Part shown: in pieces, positions 9,139 to 17,644 of the stretch | How positions within the stretch are numbered: the stretch's first letter is position 1 | How the letters are laid out: every line of letters starts with the position of its first letter | Assembly (NCBI GenBank): GCA_964584935.1 | Contig: CAZPBN010000001.1 | Coordinates: forward strand, 62,001-126,000 | Length of the DNA stretch: 64,000 nucleotides | Source of the DNA: CAZPBN01 sp964584935 | Lineage (GTDB): Bacteria; Acidobacteriota; Aminicenantia; Aminicenantales; Aminicenantaceae | Direction of reading: 5' to 3' | Notes under the pieces: generated by a model | Seen by the model: the letters and a program-made list of their open reading frames with translations, nothing else | Databases searched by the model: none | What the model was told of the DNA's origin: nothing | Translations under genes and position numbers: made by a program

Positions 9139-9168
9139 TTGACATAAGGATGCCTCAATAAATATAAT
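9139..9168 (+). promoter_or_regulatory. Consensus sigma-70 promoter for nuoJKLMN
   Basis: Perfect -35 TTGACA (9139-9144) and perfect -10 TATAAT (9163-9168) with an 18-bp spacer. Transcription would begin around 9175. This excludes the GTG at 9169 as the start of nuoJ and leaves ATG 9184 with a very short leader. The -35 box lies 22 bp beyond the end of the inserted repeat. Confidence 0.8.
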
Positions 9169-9183
9169 GTGACACTAAAAAAA

Positions 9184-9675
9184 ATGGGTGAATTTTTATT
9201 TTTTCTACTGGCTGTTGTGAGTGTAGGTGCAGTGGTGGCAATGATTGTTTCCAAAAATCCTGCCTACAGTGCTTTGTGGCTTGTCCTTGCTTTTGCAGCC
9301 ACCGCAGGACTTTTTGGACTCCTTGACGCTCCCTTTATAGCTGTTGTGCAAATAATCATATACGCAGGTGCCATTATGGTGCTTTTTATCTTTGTTATAA
9401 TGATGATCAATGTTCGTAAGGAAATACCTCCGGAAAAAAAGAAACTCACTTATATCTTTTCTTCCATTCTGGGGGTTGTTTTGGCTATAGAGTTAATTGT
9501 TTCCATAAAAGGAACTACCTTAGCTCACAGCGGAACCGGTGATATTGGGAATCCTGCTGATCTGGGACGTCTTCTTTTTACAAAATATCTTTACCCTTTT
9601 GAAATCACATCCATACTTGTCATTGCCGCCCTGGTCGGAGCCATAGTCCTGTCAAAAAAGAGAAAAGGAAAATAA
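9184..9675 (+). CDS. nuoJ: NADH-quinone oxidoreductase subunit J
   Basis: About 163 residues with five predicted TM helices. Family motifs include KNPAYSALWLVLAFAATAGL and the helix APFIAVVQIIIYAGAIMVLF, which holds the conserved TM3 pi-bulge region. It is part of the proton-pumping membrane arm of complex I. A GTG 15 bp upstream (9169) is in frame but overlaps the -10 box; MGEFLFFLLAV also matches the usual N-terminus better. No clear Shine-Dalgarno sequence is visible. It is the first gene of a tight five-gene operon; nuoA-I are not in this window. Confidence 0.92.
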   Translation: MGEFLFFLLAVVSVGAVVAMIVSKNPAYSALWLVLAFAATAGLFGLLDAPFIAVVQIIIYAGAIMVLFIFVIMMINVRKEIPPEKKKLTYIFSSILGVVLAIELIVSIKGTTLAHSGTGDIGNPADLGRLLFTKYLYPFEITSILVIAALVGAIVLSKKRKGK

Positions 9676-9977
9676 TGATACCTTTAAATTATTATCTGAT
9701 ACTAAGCATCATCCTTTTTGTGCTGGGTATTGTTGCTTTTTTCATAAAAAAAGACCTAATCACCATGTTTCTTTCCGTGGAAGTCATGCTGAATGCCGCC
9801 AATTTAGCCCTTATTGCTTTTTCAAGATCCATTGACTCTATTGACGGGCAGGTGATCGTGTTTTTTATCATTACTGTTGCCGCTGCAGAAGCGGCGGTCG
9901 GGCTTGCTATTATTCTCTTAATATTCAGACAAAAGAAAACAATAAAAGCTGAAGATATTAAATTAATGAAAGGATAA
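9675..9977 (+). CDS. nuoK: NADH-quinone oxidoreductase subunit K
   Basis: 100 residues, three TM helices, normal length. The conserved buried glutamates are in MFLSVEVMLNAANLAL and AAAEAAVGLAIILL, which form part of the proton channel next to NuoJ and NuoN. The start overlaps the nuoJ stop by one base (TAATG), indicating translational coupling. Confidence 0.95.
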   Translation: MIPLNYYLILSIILFVLGIVAFFIKKDLITMFLSVEVMLNAANLALIAFSRSIDSIDGQVIVFFIITVAAAEAAVGLAIILLIFRQKKTIKAEDIKLMKG

Positions 9978-9978
9978 A

Positions 9979-11880
9979 ATGACTGATATATTCTGGCTTA
10001 TTCCATTTATCCCTTTAGCCAGCACTTTTATTCTAGCTGTCTTTGGAACAAAGCTTCCCAAAAAATATATATCATTCCAAGCCTGTTTTGCCGTATTCCT
10101 TTCCTTTATAATATCTTTGATTTCATTCATTGAACTTCTCCAAACAAGTCCTGAACATTACCCCTTGGTCAAAAACCTCTTTTCCTGGATCCAAGCAGGA
10201 AATTTCAATTCAAATGTATCACTTCAATTGGATCCTCTATCCATTGTTATGGCTCTCACAGTATCTGCAGTCGGATTTATCATTCATATTTATTCTATTG
10301 GATACATGGCAGAAGATGAAGGATATGCCCGTTATTTCACCTATCTTAACCTTTTTACTTTTTCTATGCTTCTTCTGGTTATGGCTTCAAATATGATTTT
10401 AATGTTTGTGGGATGGGAAGGAGTCGGGCTTTGCTCCTATCTCCTCATTGGATTCTGGTACGAAAAGAAATCAGCGGCCAATGCAGGAAAAAAAGCATTC
10501 ATTGTCAACCGAATCGGGGACGCCGGATTTATTGTGGGGATATTATTCATTTTATTCAATATCGGAAGCACGGAATTCTCAGCCATCAATCATGCGCTCA
10601 ATGAGGGAATATTAGCCCAGGGAACAATCACTCTCATCGCCGTTCTTCTGTTTGTTGGAGCCGCAGGAAAATCCGCCCAGATTCCACTCTATATATGGCT
10701 TCCTGATGCTATGGAAGGTCCTACCCCTGTCAGTGCTCTGATCCACGCCGCAACCATGGTCACAGCAGGAGTGTATATGATTGCCAGAATGAACGTTCTA
10801 TACAGCTTATCTCAAACCGCAGGAAATATTGTTGCTCTCATTGGAGCATTAACCGCAGTGTTTGCTGCATCAATGGCATTGACGCAAAACGACATTAAAA
10901 GAGTTCTTGCCTATTCAACCATTTCCCAATTAGGATATATGTTTATCGGATGTGGAATCGGTGCCTATTCTGCCGGAATGTTTCATCTCTTCACCCATGC
11001 CTTCTTCAAGAGCCTTCTATTTCTTTCTGCTGGAAGCGTGATGCATGCCCTTTCCGGAGAACTAAACTTACAAAAAATGGGAGGATTAAGAAAATATTTA
11101 CCAAGAACTTATTATCCTTTTCTCATAGGAGCTATTGCCATTTCCGGAATTCCCTTTCTTTCAGGATTTTTCTCTAAAGATGCAATTCTCACCAGTGCAT
11201 TTGCCCAAGGTCAATATTTTATATGGATTCTGGGAATTTTGGGAGCAGTGATGACCGCTTTTTACATGTTCCGTCTTATATTTTTAACTTTTCATGGAAA
11301 AGAACGTCTCGATACTGAAGTGAAAAAACATATCCATGAATCCCCCCCGGTTATGACCGTTCCCTTGGCTATACTTGCTTTCTTTTCAGTCATTGCCGGT
11401 TACATTGGAATCCCACCGGTGGTGGGGAAAAATCTCCACTTTTTCAATCAATTTCTGCGACCAGTCATAAAAACGCCTCATCATGCCCATGTGAACATAG
11501 GAACCGAATGGATGCTTATTATTATTTCAGTTTGTGTTGCTGTACTGGGAATTTTTATTGCTTTCTTATTTTACATAAAAAATACATCTATCCCGAAAAA
11601 TCTTGTTTCTAAATTTCCCTTTATATATAAGCTTTTGTTCAACAAATATTATGTGGATGAAGCGTACAATGCCATTATTGTCAATCCAACCATTTCAGGG
11701 GCAGAATCCATATATCAACACTTCGATCTTAGAGTCATTGATGGAGCTGTCAACGGAACTGCTAAAACAACCAACTTCTCAGGAAAAATATTGAGCCATC
11801 TTCATACAGGATTATTGAAAGATTACGCCCTCATATTCCTGGCAGGTGTTATTTTATTATTAGGATATATCATATTTTAA
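9979..11880 (+). CDS. nuoL: NADH-quinone oxidoreductase subunit L
   Basis: 633 residues, antiporter-like distal subunit of complex I with the long lateral helix at its C-terminus. The conserved glutamate is in FVGWEGVGLCSYLLIGFW and the conserved lysine in AAGKSAQIPLYIWLPDAM, followed by the PTPVSALIHAATMVTAG helix. The C-terminal YYVDEAYNAIIVNP stretch is typical of the family. Starts 1 bp after nuoK ends. Length and motifs are complete, so the subunit looks functional. Confidence 0.96.
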   Translation: MTDIFWLIPFIPLASTFILAVFGTKLPKKYISFQACFAVFLSFIISLISFIELLQTSPEHYPLVKNLFSWIQAGNFNSNVSLQLDPLSIVMALTVSAVGFIIHIYSIGYMAEDEGYARYFTYLNLFTFSMLLLVMASNMILMFVGWEGVGLCSYLLIGFWYEKKSAANAGKKAFIVNRIGDAGFIVGILFILFNIGSTEFSAINHALNEGILAQGTITLIAVLLFVGAAGKSAQIPLYIWLPDAMEGPTPVSALIHAATMVTAGVYMIARMNVLYSLSQTAGNIVALIGALTAVFAASMALTQNDIKRVLAYSTISQLGYMFIGCGIGAYSAGMFHLFTHAFFKSLLFLSAGSVMHALSGELNLQKMGGLRKYLPRTYYPFLIGAIAISGIPFLSGFFSKDAILTSAFAQGQYFIWILGILGAVMTAFYMFRLIFLTFHGKERLDTEVKKHIHESPPVMTVPLAILAFFSVIAGYIGIPPVVGKNLHFFNQFLRPVIKTPHHAHVNIGTEWMLIIISVCVAVLGIFIAFLFYIKNTSIPKNLVSKFPFIYKLLFNKYYVDEAYNAIIVNPTISGAESIYQHFDLRVIDGAVNGTAKTTNFSGKILSHLHTGLLKDYALIFLAGVILLLGYIIF

Positions 11881-11881
11881 A

Positions 11882-13462
11882 ATGAATGTACCAATATTGA
11901 GTTTTATAACTTTTTTTCCACTGGCAGGAGCCTTAATATTCATATTCATAAGCAGAGAAAAAGAGAATTTTTTGCGGTTCCTTGCCCTGGGAATTTCTGT
12001 CATCAATTTCGTTGTATCCCTATTTCTTTATATAAATTTTAACGGCCAGACGGCAAATCTTCAGTTTGTAGAAAAAAGTTCATGGCTTGGAAACGGAATC
12101 AATTATCATGTGGGCATTGATGGCATCAGCCTTTTCCTTGTCCTTCTCACCACATTTCTCATGCCTATTGCTATACTTTCATCCTGGAACTATATAAAGA
12201 AAAGAGTGAAAGAGTATTTAATATTTATGTTAATGCTTTCCACAGGAATCATAGGCGTTTTCGTATCAATAAACCTCTTTCTGTTTTACATTTTTTGGGA
12301 AGCTATGCTGATTCCCATGTACTTTCTCATTGGTATATGGGGAGGCCATCGCAAGATGTATGCCACACTAAAGTTTGTTATCTTTACTATGTTCGGCAGC
12401 CTCTTAATGCTTGTCGCCATATTTTTTCTATATTCTTATTACCATGAATACACTGGAATTTATTCCTTCAATCTGTTTCATTTTTATCAGATTGTCCTTG
12501 ATCCCAACATCCAGATATGGTTATTCCTGGCATTCGCTCTTGCCTTCGCCATAAAAGTGCCTTTGTTTCCTTTTCACACCTGGCTTCCTGACGCGCATGT
12601 TGAAGCTCCCACAGCTGGATCAGTCATTCTGGCAGCGGTTCTATTAAAAATGGGAGCCTATGGATTCCTGCGTTTTGCTATTCCGTTATTTCCCGATGCT
12701 CTAATGAAATTTTTACCAGCCCTGGCTATTCTAAGCCTGATTAGTATCATATACGGAGGCCTGATGGCACTCATTCAGAAAGATATAAAATCCTTAGTCG
12801 CCTATTCCAGTGTCAGCCATATGGGACTGATTATGCTGGCTATTTTTGCTCTGAATACAGAATCCTTACAGGGTTCTCTTTATCAAATGATAAATCACGG
12901 GCTCAGCACCGGCGCCTTGTTCTTACTGGTGGGGATCCTTTACGAAAGGTCTCACACAAGACTGATTAAAGATTACGGTGGGGCTAGTAAACAAATTCCT
13001 GTTTTCTCTGCCATCTTTCTTATCTGTATCCTCTCTTCCATTGGACTTCCCGGACTGAATGGATTCGTAGGTGAAATCTTGTGCCTATTTGGAATCTTCA
13101 AAACCAATAAAATATTGGCTATTCTTGGCGTCACTACTGTTATTCTCTCCGCCGCTTATCTTCTCTGGATGTTCCAACGGGTGATGCAGGGACCTATAAA
13201 AAATAAAAATATTCTTTCCTTTAAAGATATTAATAAAAGGGAAATTGCCTATATGCTCCCAATCATTGTTTTCATTTTCTTTATGGGAGTTTATCCCAGA
13301 CCTTTTTTAAGTAAAATGGAAGCATCTGTTGATCATCTCGTTTCCCGACTGAATCAAAGAACTAAAATTTTTGCCGAAACAAAAAACATTCCTTCAGCTC
13401 AAGAGTTAGATAAAACAAAAATAGAAGAAAAAACCGGAAAAAAGGATATGAATCACAAATGA
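11882..13462 (+). CDS. nuoM: NADH-quinone oxidoreductase subunit M
   Basis: 526 residues, antiporter-like subunit with about 14 TM helices. The key glutamate is in FYIFWEAMLIPMYFLIG and the channel lysine in AIKVPLFPFHTWLPDAHVEA. The last ~30 residues form a charged tail (EKTGKKDMNHK). It begins 1 bp after the nuoL stop and overlaps nuoN by the ATGA tetranucleotide. Confidence 0.96.
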   Translation: MNVPILSFITFFPLAGALIFIFISREKENFLRFLALGISVINFVVSLFLYINFNGQTANLQFVEKSSWLGNGINYHVGIDGISLFLVLLTTFLMPIAILSSWNYIKKRVKEYLIFMLMLSTGIIGVFVSINLFLFYIFWEAMLIPMYFLIGIWGGHRKMYATLKFVIFTMFGSLLMLVAIFFLYSYYHEYTGIYSFNLFHFYQIVLDPNIQIWLFLAFALAFAIKVPLFPFHTWLPDAHVEAPTAGSVILAAVLLKMGAYGFLRFAIPLFPDALMKFLPALAILSLISIIYGGLMALIQKDIKSLVAYSSVSHMGLIMLAIFALNTESLQGSLYQMINHGLSTGALFLLVGILYERSHTRLIKDYGGASKQIPVFSAIFLICILSSIGLPGLNGFVGEILCLFGIFKTNKILAILGVTTVILSAAYLLWMFQRVMQGPIKNKNILSFKDINKREIAYMLPIIVFIFFMGVYPRPFLSKMEASVDHLVSRLNQRTKIFAETKNIPSAQELDKTKIEEKTGKKDMNHK

Positions 13463-14895
13463 ACAGCTTTATTGCCCTATTTCCTCTTCTTGCCGTTATT
13501 TGCGGAGCACTCCTTATTTTGATTCTTGAGGTCTTTTTAAAAAAAGAAAACAGAAACTACCTTGCCTACATTTCTTTATTTTTTCTTATTCTTTGTTTTG
13601 CCATTTGTTTCAAATTCTGGAATAAGGGATATTCCTACTTTGAAGGAAATTTATTATTTGATAATCTATCTCTGTTTTTCACTCTAATCCTTACGATCGC
13701 CACTTCCCTGGTCATTTTAATTTCCATGAAATACATTTCTATGATGGATACCAACTATGGAGAATATTATACCCTAATTCTCCTTGCTTTCTCCGGAATG
13801 ATCATAATGGTTTCCTCATCTGACCTTATCATAATCTTCCTTGGTCTTGAAATTTTATCCATATCCAGTTATACCCTTGCCGGATTAAGAAAAGACAGTG
13901 AAAAATCTTCAGAAGCAGGTATTAAATACTTCCTTCTTGGAAGTTTTGCTTCAGCTTTTTTAATTTATGGAATCGCTTTGATTTTTGGAGCCTTTCATTC
14001 CACAGACCTAACCTACATTGTCAAACAATTCGGAACAAAATCAGGTATGGCTCTTTTTCCTCTAGCAGGACTGAGCTTGATCGTCATAGGATTTGGATTC
14101 AAAATAGCTTTGGTTCCATTTCATATGTGGACTCCCGATGTCTATGAAGGAGCTCCCACCCCCGTCACAGCATTTTTCTCTATCGGTCCAAAAATAGTGG
14201 GATTTGCGGTTCTATTAAGAATCCTTTATCCGTATTTATCCGGTATTAACCATTCCGATGTTTTATATGTCTCTCTCTGGATCATCAGTGTTTTAACCAT
14301 GGCTATCGGAAATATTGTCGCTCTGCGGCAGACGAATTTAAAAAGAATCCTTGCCTATTCCAGCATTGCTCACACCGGCTACGTTCTCATCGCTATTCTG
14401 GCAGGAGACAATTTCAGTCTTGTTTTTTATCTCACTGTTTATATATTCATGAATATCGGAGCTTTTGCCTCTGTTATTGCCATGACCAATAAAAATAGAG
14501 AATATGTGGAACTGGAAGATTATAAAGGGATTGGATTCAAATATCCGTGGATAGGGGCAACTTTTTCTGTATTTCTTCTTTCCTTAGCGGGGATTCCTCC
14601 TCTGGGAGGCTTTCTGGCAAAATTTTATATATTTTCATCCGCGGTCAAAAAGGGCTTGATTCCTTTGGTCATCATTGGGGTCATGGCGAGCCTTATATCA
14701 GTCTATTATTATTTGAGAATCATTGTCTATATGTACATGAAAGAACCTTCTCACAGTGTTGAAATAAACATAGAAAATCCAGCTCTTTTTTTGGTTTTGT
14801 TTTTTTGTCTGTATGGAGTCCTTCAACTCGGACTGTTCCCGGGAAATGTTCTTATCTACATAAAACAAGCAGTCCATTCTCTGGCACTTTTTTAG
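13459..14895 (+). CDS. nuoN: NADH-quinone oxidoreductase subunit N
   Basis: 478 residues, the third antiporter-like subunit. Motifs are IFLGLEILSISSYTLAGLR (glutamate) and FKIALVPFHMWTPDVYEGA (lysine). It ends the operon with TAG; no clear terminator hairpin was seen in the 150 bp after it. The ATG overlaps the nuoM stop (ATGA). Confidence 0.96.
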   Translation: MNSFIALFPLLAVICGALLILILEVFLKKENRNYLAYISLFFLILCFAICFKFWNKGYSYFEGNLLFDNLSLFFTLILTIATSLVILISMKYISMMDTNYGEYYTLILLAFSGMIIMVSSSDLIIIFLGLEILSISSYTLAGLRKDSEKSSEAGIKYFLLGSFASAFLIYGIALIFGAFHSTDLTYIVKQFGTKSGMALFPLAGLSLIVIGFGFKIALVPFHMWTPDVYEGAPTPVTAFFSIGPKIVGFAVLLRILYPYLSGINHSDVLYVSLWIISVLTMAIGNIVALRQTNLKRILAYSSIAHTGYVLIAILAGDNFSLVFYLTVYIFMNIGAFASVIAMTNKNREYVELEDYKGIGFKYPWIGATFSVFLLSLAGIPPLGGFLAKFYIFSSAVKKGLIPLVIIGVMASLISVYYYLRIIVYMYMKEPSHSVEINIENPALFLVLFFCLYGVLQLGLFPGNVLIYIKQAVHSLALF

Positions 14896-14970
14896 AATAA
14901 CTCTTTTATTCCCTTTCAAAATTCCAAAAAACCTTCTTTCTCTATTTTCCGATAGGAAGACAATTTTTTC

Positions 14971-14999
14971 TTGACATCATATTTTTAGAAGTGTAGCCT
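14971..14999 (+). promoter_or_regulatory. Probable sigma-70 promoter of the lipocalin gene
   Basis: TTGACA (14971-14976), 17-bp spacer, TAGCCT (14994-14999) as a weak -10. The start codon of the downstream gene follows after about 50 bp. Confidence 0.5.
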
Positions 15000-15048
15000 A
15001 AGAAAATAATTTCTTTTGCTTTCAATGATAATCCAATAAGGAGCTGGT

Positions 15049-15621
15049 ATGAACAAATTAATCATGGGGATATCTTTTCTTCTTATATTTGGATTCAATG
15101 GAATCTTATCTTCAAACAGTGAAAATTTGAACAAGAATAACAAAACGTCTTTGCCTCCTCAAACCGTATCCGAAGTCGATTTAAACCGCTATTTAGGTCT
15201 GTGGTATGAAATCACCAAGATCCCCAACCGGTTTCAAAAAAAATGTTTCCAGGATACCACAGCTGAGTATAAAATGAGATCAGACGGACGCATTGATGTG
15301 ATCAACCGATGCTTTACTAAAGAGGGAAAAGAAGTGGTCGCTCGAGGCATAGCAAAAAGTGTCGAACCCAGCACAAACTCAAAACTAAAAGTCAGTTTTG
15401 TCAGAGTCCTGGGGGTTCAACTCTTCTGGGGAGACTATTGGATTATTGGTTTGGATAAAAATTACCGCTATGCTGTCATCGGGGGGCCTAATCGGAAATA
15501 TGGATGGATTTTGAGTCGAAGAAATAGTCTGTCACCGGAAGAATGGAAAGAAGTCAAGAAAATTTTAATCGATCAGGGCTACGATCCAAACCGCTTTGTC
15601 CTAACCCCCCACACAAAATAA
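15049..15621 (+). CDS. blc: Bacterial lipocalin (Blc-like), secreted
   Basis: 190 residues. An N-terminal hydrophobic segment (LIMGISFLLIFGFNGIL) acts as a signal peptide, and no lipobox cysteine follows it, unlike E. coli Blc. The lipocalin GxW motif is in YLGLWYEITKIPNRFQ, and family blocks follow: GRIDVINRCFT and FWGDYWIIGLDKNYRYAVIG. The C-terminal GYDPNRFVLTP is typical of Blc proteins. It probably binds fatty acids or lysophospholipids at the outer membrane. RBS AAGGAG precedes the ATG. It is monocistronic, with its own promoter. Confidence 0.9.
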   Translation: MNKLIMGISFLLIFGFNGILSSNSENLNKNNKTSLPPQTVSEVDLNRYLGLWYEITKIPNRFQKKCFQDTTAEYKMRSDGRIDVINRCFTKEGKEVVARGIAKSVEPSTNSKLKVSFVRVLGVQLFWGDYWIIGLDKNYRYAVIGGPNRKYGWILSRRNSLSPEEWKEVKKILIDQGYDPNRFVLTPHTK

Positions 15622-15734
15622 AAAAATTAGTTTCGAGTTTCGATCATCTAGGGATCTCAGACCGAACATAATCTTCAGCCTTTCCTAAACAAAACACACT
15701 ATAAATCATCTATTTTTGAATTTATGGCATTTAT

Positions 15735-16116
15735 GGCTGGAGCAGGACGTAAGCCGAATTCTGTTCTTACCGAAGCATCGGTAAGGGAGGTTATTTATCT
15801 AACCTTTTGATTGCTCAAAAGGATAAGCGACCTACCCGCCCCTTTGAGACGGGCCATCTCATTCAGGGCCAATTTGGTCTTGCTCCGGATGGGGTTTACC
15901 ATACTCCTGATGTCACCACCAGGATGGTGAGCTCTTACCTCACCTTTTCACCCTTACTCTGCCTCTATAGAGAACAGAGCGGTGTTTTTTCTGTGGCACT
16001 TTCCTCCGTTCACACGGAGTCGCTGTTAGCGACCATCCTGCCCTCTGGAGTTCGGACTTTCCTCCCCTTTATTCTCACCAGGAGAAAAAGGAGCAACCTC
16101 CTCACCTACTCCAGCC
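15735..16116 (-). ncRNA. rnpB: RNase P RNA (type A)
   Basis: Read on the minus strand, the 5' end pairs with the 3' end as a 12-bp P1 helix (GGCTGGAGTAGG with CCTGCTCCAGCC, one wobble). Conserved catalytic-core sequences are present in order: GAGGAAAGTCCG, GGGTGAAAAGGTGAGGTAAG, GGTAAACCCC, and near the 3' end AGAATTCGGCTTACG. The estimated length of 382 nt fits bacterial type A RNase P RNA. Its first 91 nt are also the last 91 nt of the upstream sigma-54 regulator gene on the same strand. Confidence 0.95.
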
Positions 16117-17483
16117 TTTATATCAATACCATAATTTTGAAGTTTTTTATATAAATTACTCCGAGGGGTATCAATCTCTCTGGCTGTCTTAGAAATATTC
16201 CAATCATTCTCTTTGAGTTTCGACAAGATGAATTCTCTTTCAGATTGCTCTCTCAATTCCTTGAGAGTATTAATCTTATCTGTATCTGGAAGATGAAATT
16301 CAGAATCCCTTTTTATAATCTCGGGTAAATCCTTAACTCCGATGGTATTGGATTCTGTCATAATGATCACTCTCTCCACGACATTCTTTAACTCTCTTAT
16401 ATTTCCTTTCCACTGATACTGCATCAGGACTTTCAGAGCTTCATCTGAGAAGTGTTTGACTTTAAAATTGTTTTCTTCAGCGTAATTCCTGCAAAAGTAG
16501 TCAATCAATATGGGGATATCTTCTTTTCTGTCCCTTAAAGGAGGAGAATATATGGGAACAACATTCAACCGAAAGTAAAGGTCTTCCCGAAATTGACCAT
16601 TTTTTATTTCTTTAGGTAAATTTTTATTAGAAGCCGCAATAACCCGAACATCGACTTTATTCACATTACTGGATCCCACTTTTTGCACTTCTCCTTCTTC
16701 CAAAACTCTCAGAACTTTTGACTGGGTTTTCAAACTCATATCTCCAACCTCATCCAAAAATATGGTTCCCCCGTCCGCCTGCTCAAATTTTCCCTGTTTC
16801 CTCTGTGTTGCTCCTGTAAAAGCACCTTTCTCATGACCAAATAATTCACTTTCAATCAACTCTTCAGGAATAGCCGCACAATTAACCTGCACAAAATTCT
16901 CATCTTTCCTTAAACTCAATTCATGAATCGAACGGGCTATCAATTCTTTTCCTGTTCCGCTTTCACCAGTAATAAGAATGGTGGCATTTGTAGGAGCCGT
17001 TTTTTTTATGTCTTTCCAAAGCTTCTTCATAACCGGATGATTTCCTACAAGCTTATATTTTTTGTCTGCTCTTTTTCTCAAATCCTGGCATTCTTGAACA
17101 AGCTTTTTCTGACTGAGAGCGTTCCTTATACTCAAAAGAATCCTGTCTCTTTGCAGTGGTTTTTCTATAAAATCAAATGCTCCCAGTTTGGTGGCTTCAA
17201 CTGCCATTTTTATAGCACCATGTCCTGATATCATGATAATTTCAGGAGAATAAGGCTTTTTTTTTATTTCTGATAAAATTTCCATTCCGTCTTTTCCCGG
17301 AAGTTTAACATCTAAAAGAATCAAATCCAAAGGGGCTATTTCTTCTATTTTATTCAGAGCATCCTCTCCATTCACTGCTTCAAAAAAACGGTAACCTTCA
17401 TACTCAAGTATCATCTTCAGTGATTTGCGGATATTCTCTTCATCATCCACAACCAGTATATTTTCCCTGCGCTCTTTTTTCAT
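16026..17483 (-). CDS. Sigma-54-dependent response regulator (NtrC/NtrX type), 3' end inside rnpB
   Basis: 485 residues. The REC domain (residues 8-122) has phospho-acceptor D58 and the run GAFDFIEKPL, which is like NtrX. The central AAA+ domain has Walker A GESGTGKE (173-180) and the sigma-54 contact loop GAFTGA (220-225). A C-terminal Fis-type HTH ends around NLYKKLQNYGIDIK (~456). The remaining 29 residues have no family counterpart and are read from the 5' end of rnpB, with the TAA stop inside that RNA. No kinase gene is adjacent. It would activate sigma-54 promoters; targets are unknown. Confidence 0.93.
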   Translation of the reverse strand: MKKERRENILVVDDEENIRKSLKMILEYEGYRFFEAVNGEDALNKIEEIAPLDLILLDVKLPGKDGMEILSEIKKKPYSPEIIMISGHGAIKMAVEATKLGAFDFIEKPLQRDRILLSIRNALSQKKLVQECQDLRKRADKKYKLVGNHPVMKKLWKDIKKTAPTNATILITGESGTGKELIARSIHELSLRKDENFVQVNCAAIPEELIESELFGHEKGAFTGATQRKQGKFEQADGGTIFLDEVGDMSLKTQSKVLRVLEEGEVQKVGSSNVNKVDVRVIAASNKNLPKEIKNGQFREDLYFRLNVVPIYSPPLRDRKEDIPILIDYFCRNYAEENNFKVKHFSDEALKVLMQYQWKGNIRELKNVVERVIIMTESNTIGVKDLPEIIKRDSEFHLPDTDKINTLKELREQSEREFILSKLKENDWNISKTAREIDTPRSNLYKKLQNYGIDIKAGVGEEVAPFSPGENKGEESPNSRGQDGR

Positions 17484-17644
17484 TATACTAACATTACCTC
17501 ACTCTGTAATCAGATATCTTTAATCATAAATATTCTCTCATAATTCTAACACAATCATTTTTTTTCAGTAAGTCCTTATTTTTCCTATAAATCCATAAGA
17601 ATCTAACCATATAATTTTATCAAACAGATGATACACCCTTCTCT

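Noticed and set aside
9169..9183. GTG start for nuoJ
   Set aside because: It directly abuts a perfect -10 box, so it would lie upstream of the expected transcription start; ATG 9184 matches the usual NuoJ N-terminus.
15807..16154. A 115-codon plus-strand frame
   Set aside because: It is antisense to rnpB; codon pattern and sequence are explained by RNase P RNA conservation.
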